Assembly: GCF_022682495.2 (NCBI RefSeq)
Contig: NC_071392.1
Location: forward strand, 69,462,097-69,526,096
Source of the DNA: Desmodus rotundus
Taxonomy: Eukaryota > Chordata > Mammalia > Chiroptera > Phyllostomidae
Direction: 5' to 3'
Length of the DNA: 64,000 nt
The translations under genes and the position numbers were made by a program. This document shows, piece by piece, positions 11,708 to 23,258 of the stretch; the first letter of the stretch is position 1, and every line of letters starts with the position of its first letter. Under the pieces are notes generated by a model that worked only from the letters and a program-made list of their open reading frames with translations, was not told the DNA's origin and ran no database searches.

Positions 11708-13529
11708 GTAATGACATCATAAGGGCACAGGACAACAAAAGGCAGGTGGGCTCACAGATCAGTTCTGGTGTCGTAAGAAATCTGCTGTAAAATCCAGCCA
11801 TCTCAGATGATAACAGATACAAGACAGAGAAAAGAGAAGGGGAAGCCTGGATGATAAAATGTATTCCTTTATCCAAACAAACCCAATTTTCCACAAACAA
11901 AGTTATTTATTTCCAAAATATAAAAAGTACTGAACAACTCATGGGACACTAACCCAGGTTCATCTCTGACCATTCCTTACAAATGCTACCCAGAGTGTTG
12001 GGCAGCCTGTTGTCTGTGGGTGAACTTCTCACTGGTCCATGATGAGACATGTGCAGAAATAGAAAGTTAGCACTTAGAGACCTTTATATCACATGATCAC
12101 ATTTCTAGTAATTCATTGTTACTGGATTGTATAAAAGTGTTGGTTCTGACAGATTGGAAAGTTAAGAAAACAAAACAAACACACACGTTCCTTCACCACA
12201 GCTGTTAGAGGTTTAAGAAGCCCAGTCCTAACCACAAGCCCCAACCTCACCCTCACTGTCTCTTTTGTTACTTTAAACATGCTGTTCCCTTTCCCAGGGC
12301 TTCCTGTCCCTAACACATCTTCCTATTACATTAAACCTGGACCTGTCTCAACCAGCTTCTAACTGCTATTCCAGATTGCAAAATTCCACTCATTTATTGA
12401 ATTATGAAATGTTGACCAGAGGATCACTGTAAATTGTATATACATTTTTAAAGCATAAATATCAAACAGTATTCAATCCCTCTTCATATGGCTAAATGTA
12501 TTTGGAAGCCAAATGTCATTTCAGATGATAATTTGCTGTGTCATTTGGATGCTAAACCTTAGTTTTTTATGTTTCAGGTTGGCATCAAAATATAGGGACT
12601 AAATGATTTCATACCTTTCAGAAATGCTCGACCAATTACTGCTAGCATTTACCAAAATTTGTATGGAATGCATTTCTGTTGTATCAGACTGCAACCTCTG
12701 CATCGGGGAAGGTTTGTCCAAACCTGGGGCACACAAGTCCTTGCCACCTGAGACAGAAAACTTAAATGGCAATTCACAACAGAACAGACCAAACAGCGAG
12801 GAGTCCCTCTAAGAAGGCTTCAGGAAGGAGAGGGGCATGAAGAGAAAGGGCCGCACACAGCAATTGAACCCAAGGGTGGTTGGAGCCAAGTCGATGATCA
12901 ACATTTCAATAGAAGACTGTTATGTATGCTAGCTAATGTTTAGTTTATTTAAATAGTTTTGTTTTTAAACAGACAACATTAGGCCCAAAACCCAAGCTAA
13001 AGAAAAAACTGCAGCATCCCATACAACTTGAATCCCTATATTCTCAAATAAACCAATTCCGAAGACATACAATTCTTCTGAACACATAGATAAGCCCAGA
13101 AATGGTCCCATTCTCCCAGCAGAAGCTGTATTTCACATAGAGGGACGCCACATCCTCTATTCTCTGTAGCAATTCTTGGGGCTAACATGAGGGAACATGT
13201 TCAGATAATACAGCCCCTCCCCTCAGCCTAACTTGATTTGTGATCCAGCCTCCCCTCCCTCGGTGACCATCCACCTCCTCCTCTCACCTCCCCCGTCTGC
13301 GGTGGGGGTGTGACGTGGGAGGACAGACACAGACTCACAGACCGGTAATACGCACAAAGGTATTTGCAAAGGCAAGCTGTCTAGGGCAACTCAGAAAAGA
13401 AAGCAGCATCATGACCCTCTGGTGTTTATTAGAGAAGCTGCTTTCACTTTCACTTGTTGTAGGGAATTCCCAAATCATATATCCTGTAACTTTGTTTTTA
13501 AACAAATGCAACAATAGTTACCATTGATT
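11708..13529. other. AASS intron 1, nothing recognised
   Basis: Mixed-composition intron. I see no additional exon or clear repeat. A weak CT-rich patch lies at about 13215-13305. Confidence 0.4.
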
Positions 13530-13640
13530 AAACATAATATGCCTTACAGATGATATTTCATTTTCTTCTTGCAAAAATCTTATTAAGTAGATATTATCCC
13601 CATTCTGTAGGTGAAGAAACTGAACTGGAGTCCAAGTAGA
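13530..13640 (-). mobile_element. MIR SINE fragment
   Basis: Reverse-complement MIR core: 'aagtagatattatccccatt' followed by 'gtaggtgaagaaactgaact'. Confidence 0.75.
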
Positions 13641-13795
13641 GCTGCTGCTTTTTAGCAGAAGCAGGATTCCCAGGTTAATATTTAACACTCAGGATTTTCT
13701 CTTCTTTGCCAAAGCCTGCGGATCCACACTGTGTAGATCAGACACCTGTTGTTACTGCTTCCATCATGTTTCAGAAATCGGTCAGATCCACATGG

Positions 13796-13857
13796 CAGTT
13801 ATAGTAAGTGACCAGTTATAGTTAAGTGACCTTAACAGTTATAGTAAGTGACCAGTT
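13796..13857. repeat. Short tandem duplication, period about 40 bp
   Basis: A 22-bp unit beginning cagttatagtaagtgacc occurs at 13796-13817 and again at 13836-13857. A degenerate half copy ('agttatagttaagtgacc') lies between them. Local replication slippage is the simplest origin. Confidence 0.85.
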
Positions 13858-14332
13858 CTCCCCCCAGCATGGGCTGCCTGTATCCACCTCTTTCCCATGT
13901 GCCACCAAAAACCCTTCCTGAGTTCTTGCCAAGGTAAAGTCTAAGTTTCTGGGAGCTTAAGAAAAATGATTTGATTATAACAGGTATTACTTACTGTATT
14001 TGTAAGTGCTTGAACCTGAAACTTGGTCTCAGCATAGAACTTTCCAGGACCACCATTCATTTTATTCTAACATCGTCAGAAAACATCTAACAGTCAGGAT
14101 TTCTTAACTGCTTTTAGGTGGGCACTGCAGGTCTCTGGTATTTCACAGAAATGCCCAGGTGGGCTGTTCTGGATTTCCCTGTGCTAGATTTCGTGGGTTT
14201 TCCCAAGAACATCAGGAAGTAAACATAATGTTTATTTCTGGCAATGCCTTCAGCAAAGCAAAGCAGGAAGACCCCTGGCTCACCAATGGCTCTAGTGAGT
14301 GCCAGGTAATGATGACAGCCTGCACGATAAAC

Positions 14333-14440
14333 AAGGAGGATGTGGAAAAGCAAGAGGAGGAGGAGAGAAGAAAAAGAAAGAGCCTCGGAGAATAAGGAAG
14401 AGGCAGAGAAAAAGAGGAATAAGGGGGAGAAAGAGAAGTG
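14333..14440. repeat. GA-rich low-complexity tract
   Basis: Purine-rich plus strand composed of gagg, gaaa and aaga units. The Glu/Lys/Arg-rich open frame across it is compositional. Confidence 0.7.
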
Positions 14441-14935
14441 TCACCTAGTCAGGGGAGGAGATTAAGATCCTTCTTTCAACAGCTAAAGTCTTTCCTTCAA
14501 CACAGGAAGGGCTAGCGTTTCATACAGCATAAAAATGAAGTTTAAAAGATTCTTCCCTATGTGTTATAACACAAGAAGAGCACTTAGGTACACATTTTAC
14601 TTACCTAGGATTGATCAAGAATTTGAAATGACTCTAAAAGCCATAGGAGTATCACAGTGAATTAATTGCACAGACTTGCAGAGAGACAGGAAGATAGTCT
14701 ATTACTAGAGTGGATGGACTCTTGCCACAGAACATAGTATATGATGTCACCATACCCCTCTTTCCATCTCTTAGTGGGAGGAAGACTTAAGAATTTCTTT
14801 TAATGTACAAATTATATATCTTTGCAATGTCCACATGAGAATCAGGCAAAGCAAGGAGAACATGCTTATATATTTTTGGTACTTTCTATCCCTTTCAAGA
14901 GAAATGAGAAGGAAAATGGTGATTAGAGATAGAAA

Positions 14936-15007
14936 TGATATATGACAGATAGGTAATAGATAGATAATTGATAGACAGAGAGATGATAGACAGGTGATAG
15001 ATAGAGC
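14936..15007. repeat. (GATA)n-like degenerate microsatellite
   Basis: Repeated gata, agat and gacag units with interruptions over about 70 bp. Confidence 0.75.
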
Positions 15008-16929
15008 TTGGCACTCCATACATATCCCACCATTTTCTTTCAGTAGCTGTGAATAAACTATGGTCATTGAGCATATCATTGCCCTAAATCACAAGAAGGA
15101 AACAAAGGAAATTTTGTGAGGTTTATTTATAAAGGACTCTATCTGAGGAAACGTCGCATTCACAGGCAGAGGACCTCACATGTATTTGGGAAGGCCCTTT
15201 TAAATGATGAGCAGACTGGTCTTTGTACAATTACATATATTAATATAGTAGTAGCTAGTTTCTAGCAGAAATATTCTTGAAAATTTAAATATAATAAAAG
15301 CACAAAATTCTCCTGATGGAGTTATCTTTTGCCCATTAATTACAGAAGAGGTATTTTGATTTCTTTCTTTAATCCAAAAAATTTGGAGGGTACTTAAGAT
15401 ATGCACAGCAACTTGGGGGATGCTTGTAAGGAAACAGAAATTCAGGTTCCGCTCACTCTCATGGGATCCAACAGGGGCAGGATATGACTATTTCATCGAA
15501 TTAAGTGGCCCATCAAAATCGGATGGTGAATTACCAGTTACTGATTATAACTGAATATTAGAGTCAGAATGACCCTGAGAGAAGGTAATCTACAACCTGA
15601 TAATGCAAATGAAGGGAGTGAGGGCCATAGAAATAAGGGATTTTCTGTTTTATAACAACAATTTTCCAAACCTCTATGGATGAATTATAATAAAAACAGT
15701 CTACAATTCTGGTAAGCATAACTTTTCAATGTAACTGGATTAGGTTTACATTTATTTGCTACTGTTCAGGTAGTACTTATGCCATAAAACAATGTATTTG
15801 ATTTGTGCCTGTTTTCTTCAGTAAGAGTGGTAGCTAGATTAACAGAGCTGAGATCTTCATAGAACTTTTTATCCTTTCTTCCAATATTCAAAAATCTTTT
15901 AAGTCTCTTCAGTCCTTTCTATACCATTAACCTAGTCAGAAAACTTTTAAAACTCAGAAACCACCTATGTAAACCAGAACAATATTTAAGCAAATACAAG
16001 AACTTAAGCATAAAAAAAGGCCTCCTAATTTCTGTTCTTTCCAGTGGGACATGTATAAAGGATTACAAATTTCTTATTAACAAACTAAATCCAAATTTTC
16101 CATCTCTAGCCCCCATAGTCAGAGATGTGCTTTTTGTTCTTATATTTTAGATCTTTAAAATAATACCACTAGAACATAATTCAGTGATTCAAACTAAAAC
16201 TATTAAATCACATGTGGAGATTTCTCAATGCCTTTTATTTGTACTAATCAGGTACACATGTTGATTAAATATTGAGAGACAAAGGGTGGAACAGCCTTGA
16301 GCTGAACAAAATAAGGTAATGGATGATAAATGCAAACAATTCATACCTACCCTTCCAGTTAATTCTTAAACTGCAAGTGTATTTTAAAAACCATAGTTTC
16401 CCAGGAAGTCCTGGGACTGTAGATGAGAACAGCTCCCTGGCCATGAGTCTCAGGCCACACTACACAGTATTTGTTATCTAGACCACAATAATCCTAGATC
16501 TTTGGGGGAGCTCCAAAATAGCTACAAATTAATAGAACACCTGATGATGGCCTAGAACTAATCCAAATACCTCCCAACCCCGAGGCTTGCTGGAACTGGT
16601 CTTAGGCATGCAGTAACACTGTTCTCCACACTTGCACTTCCTGTTGCTTGCATAGGTACATCCTTTAATGCTTCCACATTAAAACCCTTTTAGTCAGCTA
16701 GAAGTGTTAAAAAAAAAAACAAAAACATGTAGACTTGGGTGGGTGGACTCTATTAGTATTAGCTAATCTGGTAAGAATATTCATATGTTCTCAAGTCCAT
16801 CAGCTATGCAGAATCATCTACAGATATGAGACCCATGACTCTCCTAACCTCTAGCCCACAGATTTTGTTTCACTGAGATGGAATGCAAAGTTAGCTCTGA
16901 ACTGGAGCCTAATCCAAAATGTTTATCTG
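15008..16929. other. AASS intron 1, nothing recognised
   Basis: AT-rich intronic DNA. I could not support any exon, RNA gene or repeat family here. Confidence 0.4.
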
Positions 16930-17065
16930 CTTATTTGTCTGTCTCTTTGCTAAACTGCAAATGCTCTGAGGGAATAAATTGTATTTTATTCATCATTGTG
17001 AATGTTGCATACAATAACTGAAAGGTTTCAAAAAAAGGACGAATCAATAAATGAACAATTTTAAA
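16930..17065 (+). mobile_element. L2 LINE 3' end
   Basis: Order of 'tgtctgtctctttgctaaac', 'aatgctctgaggga' and 'aatcaataaatgaa' matches a diverged L2 terminus. Confidence 0.55.
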
Positions 17066-17224
17066 TGAACATCATAAAGACCTATGCAGCAGAGAAAAAA
17101 ACAAAAATAGACACACCAACCAGGGGGCTCATAGCTCCCCTCCTCACTCCCACTCTGCCACAACATCCAACAAGAATGTCTATTCCCTGCCAAGATCTCA
17201 TAGACCAATAAGCGTTATGAAATG

Positions 17225-17362
17225 CACTATAATATGGTAGAGAAATCCAGACCTGGGAGCCGAAACGAAGTGGTTGTAGGGTTTCTTCTCTTGTTCTCAG
17301 TTTCTTCATCCAGGCTGGAATATAATACTAAAGTCCTTTTCAGCTCTAATATTCTAGTAAGC
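17225..17362 (+). mobile_element. MIR-family SINE (MIR3-like)
   Basis: 'agacctgggagccgaaacga' then 'ttctcagtttcttcatccag' and 'aaagtccttttcagctctaa' follow the MIR3 layout. Confidence 0.6.
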
Positions 17363-17589
17363 ATATTAGTGCCTGGGCACTGTGGATTATAAAATCATTA
17401 GAACATAAGTAGGCACCTGACTCATGAAGACCCAGCTACAATATGCTAAAGAAGGACACAAAAATACTGAAAAGACTATGGGAGACAGAGCATTCATGGA
17501 GGTTACTTGCGTTAACTCTGGTAACCGGGGAGCCCAGAGCTTACAACAGGAAGGAAACCTAAGAGGAACATGACTCGTCACCTCCACAG

Positions 17590-17752
17590 ATGGCCTGGGC
17601 TCCTCAGCTCCACTTAGACTGTGACCTTGGTGCATAACCTGCCTGTATTTTATCTGCTAAATGGAGTCAGGTATGTTGTGAAGTTTGAGCTAATACACAG
17701 AAGGTGCTGAGCACTGCCTTGCATGTCGTAAGCACTCAGTAAATGTTAAGAA
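17590..17752 (+). mobile_element. MIR SINE
   Basis: The 3' half is clear: 'tatctgctaaatggagtcag', 'tgagctaatacacagaaggt', then 'gtcgtaagcactcagtaaat' and gtt. Confidence 0.75.
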
Positions 17753-17885
17753 ACAAAGTCTCTAAGCCCGCCCACTCCACAAAGATGGGCACAGCCACAC
17801 CACTGACAGAAAACAGTCTTCCTTCCTCTTTCCCACACTGCGTAAGGCCTTCACCATGGCCCTTACATCTTCCCAGTCTTACATC

Positions 17886-17911
17886 AAAAAAAAAAAAAAA
17901 AAAAAAAAAAA
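17886..17911 (+). repeat. Pure A26 tract, possible retroposon tail
   Basis: Twenty-six uninterrupted adenines. The 9-mer ggagcccag follows the tract at 17912 and also occurs near 17529, so the interval could be a retroposed segment. No AATAAA precedes the tract, which argues for caution. Confidence 0.6.
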
Positions 17912-19029
17912 GGAGCCCAGTAAGCCCTGTCTTCAACTTCACTCATTAGGGAGGAGCATTCAGGATGAACAGCTTATCATTTTAATACTGTATTTCATCA
18001 GATTTAAGACACATTTTTTTCACATTTTAGCATCCCTGAAACAGGGATGCGTGTTAAATAATGGTGTTTGAGATTATTATGGTAATAATGTTGTTGGTTA
18101 TTTCCCATTCGAAATGCACAGTGTTTCTGTGATTGCATGAATTTCAGGAATTAGTTGTGGCCTCACCCAGGAAACTTGCCCCTGTTTATAGTATTATTTC
18201 TATGAAAAAATTAATCAGGAATATTTGCAAAAAGTGAAAACATTTTTGTTAAATGGACACTGCCTAAACACAGAAAGATCTCTCCCAAAATACTAAGCCA
18301 AGGTCTGTTAAGGCTTAAATAAAGGACTAGCTAGTTAAGGGGGAAATTTTCCATTGTAAATCATTCAGATAAAGTTCTGATGATGCTGTCATCAATAACA
18401 AGTGAGATTGGTAACAAATACAAATTTTGGAGAGTGGAAAATTGACTAAGGAAAGTTGGTTTAAACCTTTGTCCTCCTAACTCGCTTGGCAGCAAGGCCA
18501 CCAGTTCACAGTGGCAGGTCACGAGCCCTAGGGTAACTGGCATCTTTATGGGGGAAAAAGGGGAAGGAAAGTACAGTGCCAAAATCAAAATAAACTCACT
18601 CGCATAGACATAAACACCTCTACACAAAGTGCTATCAGTGATTTGATTTTTGGGTTTTTTTTTAAGAAAGTACATGAAAGCCACTGCCTGAGTCAGCGAC
18701 AGCCTCCTAGCTACCTCGTCGTAATCACAGCTACAGCTACACACTCAGATAACTGATGAGCCACCATATCAAACAATGCTCACCTTTGTTCAGGTTACTG
18801 AACTCTCTCACCCTCCCTCTCTCCAAGCCCACTTCCACTCCCCTAAAATCAGTGTCCGATGTCTTCTGAAAGCTGTCAGGGCACTTCCGCCCTGTTCAGT
18901 CAAGCAGAGCGGGTAACAACTGCTTCTCCCCGCACTCACTTGCCCAGCAGTCTCTCTCACTGGCCCACGTAGACCCTCCAGCATCTCAAGAGTTCAGAGA
19001 CGCTAGGATACAAGGTACCCAACTTCCTC
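17912..19029. other. AASS intron 1, proximal part, nothing recognised
   Basis: No exon-like feature. GC content rises toward the CpG island at the right end. Confidence 0.4.
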
Positions 19030-19368
19030 CCACCTCCCGAGTGTGGACAAGGAGTAGCAGCTTGCTGGGCGGGGACAGGGCGGGGACAGGGCGCTTCTGT
19101 CCAAGAGGAAGGCCAGCCCGAGATTGTCAGAGTGAGAAGTCTGTGATCAGAGTTTGTCTAAGAAGGCCAGAGCTGGAAATGCCAGCGGGAAAACAACCGC
19201 ACCAAAGGAAAGCTGCGGAGTGGGCGGTGCCCCCACAATCTCCACTACGCACCCCGGCAGTCAGCCAATGTAAAGATAGTCATACACTCCAAGATATAAC
19301 AGGCTGTTGGCTCTGCAGCTTCAACACCAGTCTTTTACTCCGCAAGCGCACCTTCTTCCCCGCCAAAA

Positions 19369-19390
19369 AGAGAGAGAGAGAGAGAGAGAA
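19369..19390. repeat. (AG)n microsatellite
   Basis: About eleven AG units inside the CpG island. Confidence 0.9.
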
Positions 19391-19688
19391 ATCCTAACTG
19401 CATCCCTCCCGCTTCCTACTCAGAAATCTTGGAGCCAGGCCGGGTGCCCTAACTTGCTAGGTGGGGAGGCCTGAGATGGAGGTCCTAACGCTCACCACCC
19501 TCTCTCCCTAGCTCAAAAGGGCAGCTGCACGAGGGGGAGGCGGGGTTCGGGGTTGGGGGGGTGGTTTGAGGGGGTCCCACGGGGCTGGGAGTGGGAGGCA
19601 GAGCTCAGCTCCCGGCCCACACCCGAGTGCATCTCGTCTGCGGACTCCGCTGCACATCCGCTCAGCCCCTCCAGGAGCCCCTTCTCAC

Positions 19689-19830
19689 CTCTCCTCTGTG
19701 GCGCCCACTGGTCCCCGCAGTCTCCCAGCTCCCGGGTCTCAGGAGGGTAGGCCCTTAAGTCCCCGCAGGAATTGGGATGGGAGCCGGGAGGGAGGAGGTG
19801 TTTGCTCAACTTCTGAGGACGTCAGGCCGC
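19689..19830 (-). other. AASS: Candidate AASS non-coding exon 1 (approximate)
   Basis: On the minus strand a good donor, gagag/gtgagaagg, has its exon side ending at 19689. It lies 150-200 bases downstream of the paired CCAAT boxes, the usual distance for a CpG-island start plus a short first exon. The 5' limit is a guess. A second GTGAG at about 19490 is an alternative donor. No transcript evidence is available here. Confidence 0.3.
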
Positions 19831-19842
19831 CTCCTCCCGCAG

Positions 19843-19847
19843 CCAAT
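19843..19847 (-). promoter_or_regulatory. CCAAT box (NF-Y type)
   Basis: agccaatcag at 19841-19850 is a full-strength NF-Y site. Read on the minus strand it is an inverted CCAAT box upstream of the candidate AASS exon 1. Confidence 0.6.
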
Positions 19848-19882
19848 CAGAGGCCGCCCTGAGGGAACAACCTTCTCCTCCG

Positions 19883-19887
19883 CCAAT
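19883..19887 (-). promoter_or_regulatory. Second CCAAT box, 40 bp from the first
   Basis: cgccaatccg at 19881-19890, in the same orientation as the site at 19843. Paired CCAAT boxes about 30-40 bp apart are common in NF-Y-driven promoters. Confidence 0.55.
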
Positions 19888-20163
19888 CCGCGGCGCAGCC
19901 AGGTACTGGGTCATGCCCGGCCCCTGCTCCTCCCCGAAAATCCTCTGCCTTTTCCACCGCTGACCGTGCGTCCTCAGCTGCGGGCATCACGTCCTCCCAG
20001 GACAGTTATTGACCAAGTTCGTAACTGACCGTATCAGAGGACATGCAGAGACAGAGAGAGACGAAAATAGTCTGGGTCTTACACGCTAAATAGATGTATT
20101 TTCTGGAAAAAAAAAATTGTGAGCTCGTGTAAATAGTGTTCGTTTAGCGAAATACACTTTTTT

Positions 20164-20229
20164 TTTTAATTTTTTTTTGTTATTCAATTACAGTTGTGTG
20201 CCTTTTCTCTCCATCCCTCCACCCCACCC
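20164..20229 (-). mobile_element. 66-bp L1 tail with 16-bp target duplication
   Basis: Flanked by a perfect 16-bp duplication cgaaatacactttttt (20148-20163 and 20230-20245). Read on the minus strand, the insert is the G-rich tract, then 'acaactgtaattgaataaca' and A-rich tail of the same L1 family as 39964-41138. The empty site reads TT/AAAAAAG on the insertion strand, a canonical L1 endonuclease target. It lies about 130 bp outside the CpG island. Confidence 0.92.
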
Positions 20230-20245
20230 CGAAATACACTTTTTT

Positions 20246-20859
20246 AAGCATTTTCACAGTCTCACAGCAGGCCTCTGAAGGCAGATGACAGTTCTTCGAA
20301 CAGTTTTGTTGGAGTCCAGCAAAATGAGACTGAAAAAGTTAGCATATCCACATCCAGCTAATAGTAACAATCCATATGTACCTGACAAAGTCCAATGTTC
20401 TTTAAAAGTCCGCACTAACTGGCCCAAGAGGGACAGGGAAAGATGTATTTCATAAAAACTAGCCTCAGCTCAAGAGGCTGAAGGAACACCTGAAGCCCAT
20501 CTTGGTCCTTCCAGGGAGTCAATGACTAGAGGGTAATCTCCCCTCTCCTGTTTTTATAACTTTCTCCAACACCTTTACATTCTCATACCTGCCACACAGG
20601 TGTTAAACTATTAAACTCTCATGTCAATGATCTAAAGCCTAGAATATTCTTATAAACTCCATTCTTATAAGCTCCCACAGTCACCTCAGATGCCTTCAAT
20701 ATGGGAGACCCATTCCACACATACGGGGTGCTGGGTCCACACTCCTAAGATTCTGGGTCACTCATGCTGCCTCTCTTTCTCCCACCTTCTTTGTTTTCTC
20801 TCTTCTCTAGATGTTCCTTTACGTATTGTTTTCCTGCAAGACCATGAAGCTGGTAGTTA
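20246..20859. other. Intergenic, nothing recognised
   Basis: Sequence upstream of the AASS CpG island with no clear repeat or gene. Confidence 0.4.
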
Positions 20860-20985
20860 TGCATGTGGGCATTGGAATGAGACAAGCCTAGACTTAATCC
20901 CCCCTTTGCCAACTCGCTAGCAAGACATTTTGTCTCTTTAAGCTGCATTTTCCCCATCTGGAAAATGGGAGACATGGAAAATTAA
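20860..20985 (+). mobile_element. MIR SINE
   Basis: 'cactcgctagcaagacattt' region (a diverged tRNA-side core), then 'cattttccccatctggaaaa' and tgggag: MIR core order. Confidence 0.7.
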
Positions 20986-21576
20986 GTTCTCAAAAAAAGA
21001 ACTTGTTGTCAATACTTGTAAGCTATTATTGAGGCTTATTATTTTATTCTCTCTCATCCTCCCCTCCCCTGTCTTTGTATTCAAAACTTACTCTCATTCT
21101 TAAATGACCTTTGCCATAAAGAGAAAAGAGGTGGACATTTGAGCGGGGGAGGAAGGAATGAGGAACACTAGTTTGTTCTACTGATTTCTCAAGACTTCAC
21201 ATTTCCTACATGAACAGCAATTTTTGAGATATCATCTACAATGTGCCCACCCTAATAAAATTATTCTACTCATTATAAACATAAGATTCTCATAGCCAGA
21301 AAGTTCAAAGTCAAATGTTGTATAAAATGAGAACTAGTTTGGGAAAGAAAAGTTTCTAAATGATTACTGTGTTGCCTAAATTTCAAATTCACTTGGGAAT
21401 GAAACATACCTTCTTTATCTACAAGGATTTTAAAAATCTGGTCAGGTAAGATAAAAGCAAGAACCACTCACAGATAAATTGCAATTCCTGAAACAGGCTC
21501 TGAGTTGAGATAATGATGTCCTGGGGGAACATTCCCCCCACCCCCATTCTTAGGTGAAAGAAACAGAAAATTTATT

Positions 21577-21693
21577 GAGGGTGGAGGTGGGGGAGGGAAG
21601 GGGGTTCGGCCGGGGTGGGGTGGAGGGATGGAGAGAAAAGGCATACAACTGTAATTGAATAACAATAAAAATTTTTTAAAAAAAGAAAGAACA
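21577..21693 (+). mobile_element. 117-bp L1 tail with 16-bp target duplication
   Basis: Perfect flanking duplication aaacagaaaatttatt (21561-21576 and 21694-21709). The insert is the L1 3' terminus only: G-rich purine run, 'gggatggagagaaaaggc', 'acaactgtaattgaataaca' and an A-rich tail. It closely matches the 3' end of the L1 at 39964-41138, so it is probably recent. Confidence 0.93.
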
Positions 21694-21709
21694 AAACAGA
21701 AAATTTATT

Positions 21710-23247
21710 ACTGGAAACACTGGTTTACCCCCTCGACTATCAGCAGTACTTAAGGAGCCTTCCTGAAAAAAATCTGAGAAAATTCCAAGCCCCTTGGCAT
21801 TTTCAGGGGCAACCTTTGTTGGTTTCTAATGTCTCACAACGTCCCCAAGGGTCTGTGGCAGCCCTGGAGAGTCAGTCACATGTGCAGGGCATAACTCACA
21901 GGGCAAGCTGACTGCCCCCCACCTCCTGCTTAGTTACGGCTCTAAGTCTGCCGGGACTTAAAAATTTCAGTTACACATTACTGTATTTTATAAATCGGGT
22001 GAGAGTTATATGCTATAATATAAGCAAATTTGGGGAATAACATAAGGAAATTGGGGAAAAGCAAATTTTGTAATATATCTCACTGACACATGATCAATCT
22101 AATATTTTCAAATAAATAGTAGAAAATCCAGTTCTCCTCCTCTCAGCTTCTCTTGAATGAACATCAACAAAAAAAGAAAAATAGATGTCTTGAAGGAGTG
22201 AGAAAAGACTGGAGACAAGAGAGACAAAGTAATTAAAATGAAAGTGAAACGCAAGTGTAATTTTTCTGTAATAACTGTAAGTATAATTGCACTAGAGGTA
22301 GGGAGACTCAGGACTTTCTTTTTCTAGTCGCTGTGTTGGGTACTGAATGAAACCAATCTTTTACCTCTTAGTAGTCTATTAGTAATTATGTCATTATAGA
22401 AAAAGGATGGATAAAAGAATATAAAAATTGTTTTTTGCAGTGTAAGAAGTAGCAACTAGGAAAAGTAATCACAGCATAGTCAAGGTCACAGCCAGAACAG
22501 AAAATTAAAAGAGAACATATCCCTCACATTGAAATGACTCGCATTATAATTGCTATCTGTACGGCTTCTCAGAAACAAGTGAAATATGCAAGGAACGGCT
22601 AAAGAGCTTCAAAGGAGGATGTGCCCACTGGAACGTGTAGTGCGGGAATGTGTACCGCCCACAATATGCACAGGCCATTCTGTGTTTGTCCTTCATTGTT
22701 ATCGGCCAACCCCAACCGCTGAAACAAAACAAAGGCAAAATGCCTAATATACCAGAATTTACAAAATACAGGGAGTACTTCCTGGGCTTGTATACATGAG
22801 TAAACTCCAAATGTTTGTTCGCTAATTTGTAAATATAGTTGAAATCAACACTTCCCTAAAGCTAAATGCCTAAAATGACAAAGGTGAGTCAAGACAAAGG
22901 CCACAGCAATGCGCAAACTCCTAAGAGAGAGAGAGACCTGTGCGTGTGTATTTGGAGCCCACCTGTGTCTACACACCTCTGCTGTCATGTGAGAGAAATA
23001 AATTTGGACACAGATAAAACAGGGGAATGAAAAAAGAAAGAAATGAAGGAGAGTGGAAAAAACAAGGATAAAGAATGAAGTGGAGGGTGAGAAACCAATA
23101 GCAGGAGGATTGAGGCAAAGTTTACTCATTGTGTTCGACTCCAGAGCAAGGGAAACAGAATGAGCCACCACGGAGTACAGAAAACAAAGATGCTTCAAAA
23201 GAGTAAAGAAGTTAAAGGTTTTGTGGAAACACCCAAATCTTAGAATG
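21710..23247. other. Intergenic, nothing recognised
   Basis: No gene, RNA or firm repeat call. Several 60-117-codon open frames on the minus strand show no recognisable protein similarity and no splice or promoter context. Confidence 0.4.
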
Positions 23248-23258
23248 CCTCTGTTGAA

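Larger units (their letters stand above)
19030..20030. promoter_or_regulatory. AASS: CpG island, likely AASS promoter
   Basis: Within an AT-rich window this roughly 1-kb block is GC-rich with frequent CG dinucleotides ('ggccgccctgagg', 'ccgcggcgcagcc'). It lies about 8 kb upstream of the first coding exon of AASS, with nothing else in the window that needs a promoter. Two CCAAT boxes are near its right side. No TATA box is evident, as is common for CpG-island promoters. The link to AASS is inferred from position and orientation. An upstream divergent transcript is also possible. A short (AG)n run lies at 19369-19390. Confidence 0.8.

Noticed and set aside
11691..11900. Upstream extension of the AASS frame as extra coding sequence
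   Set aside because: A splice acceptor lies 15 bases before the family's normal start codon, and the upstream part does not resemble AASS.
18361..18744. 127-codon minus-strand frame in AASS intron 1
   Set aside because: No similarity, no flanking splice signals that fit AASS, and AASS exons are accounted for. Probably chance.
19041..20028. Several overlapping 65-118-codon frames on both strands
   Set aside because: They lie in the CpG island, where stops are rare by composition. They show Ser/Pro/Arg/Gly bias and no known domain.
22845..23198. 117-codon minus-strand frame
   Set aside because: Low-complexity Ser/Phe/Leu content in a region without gene context.
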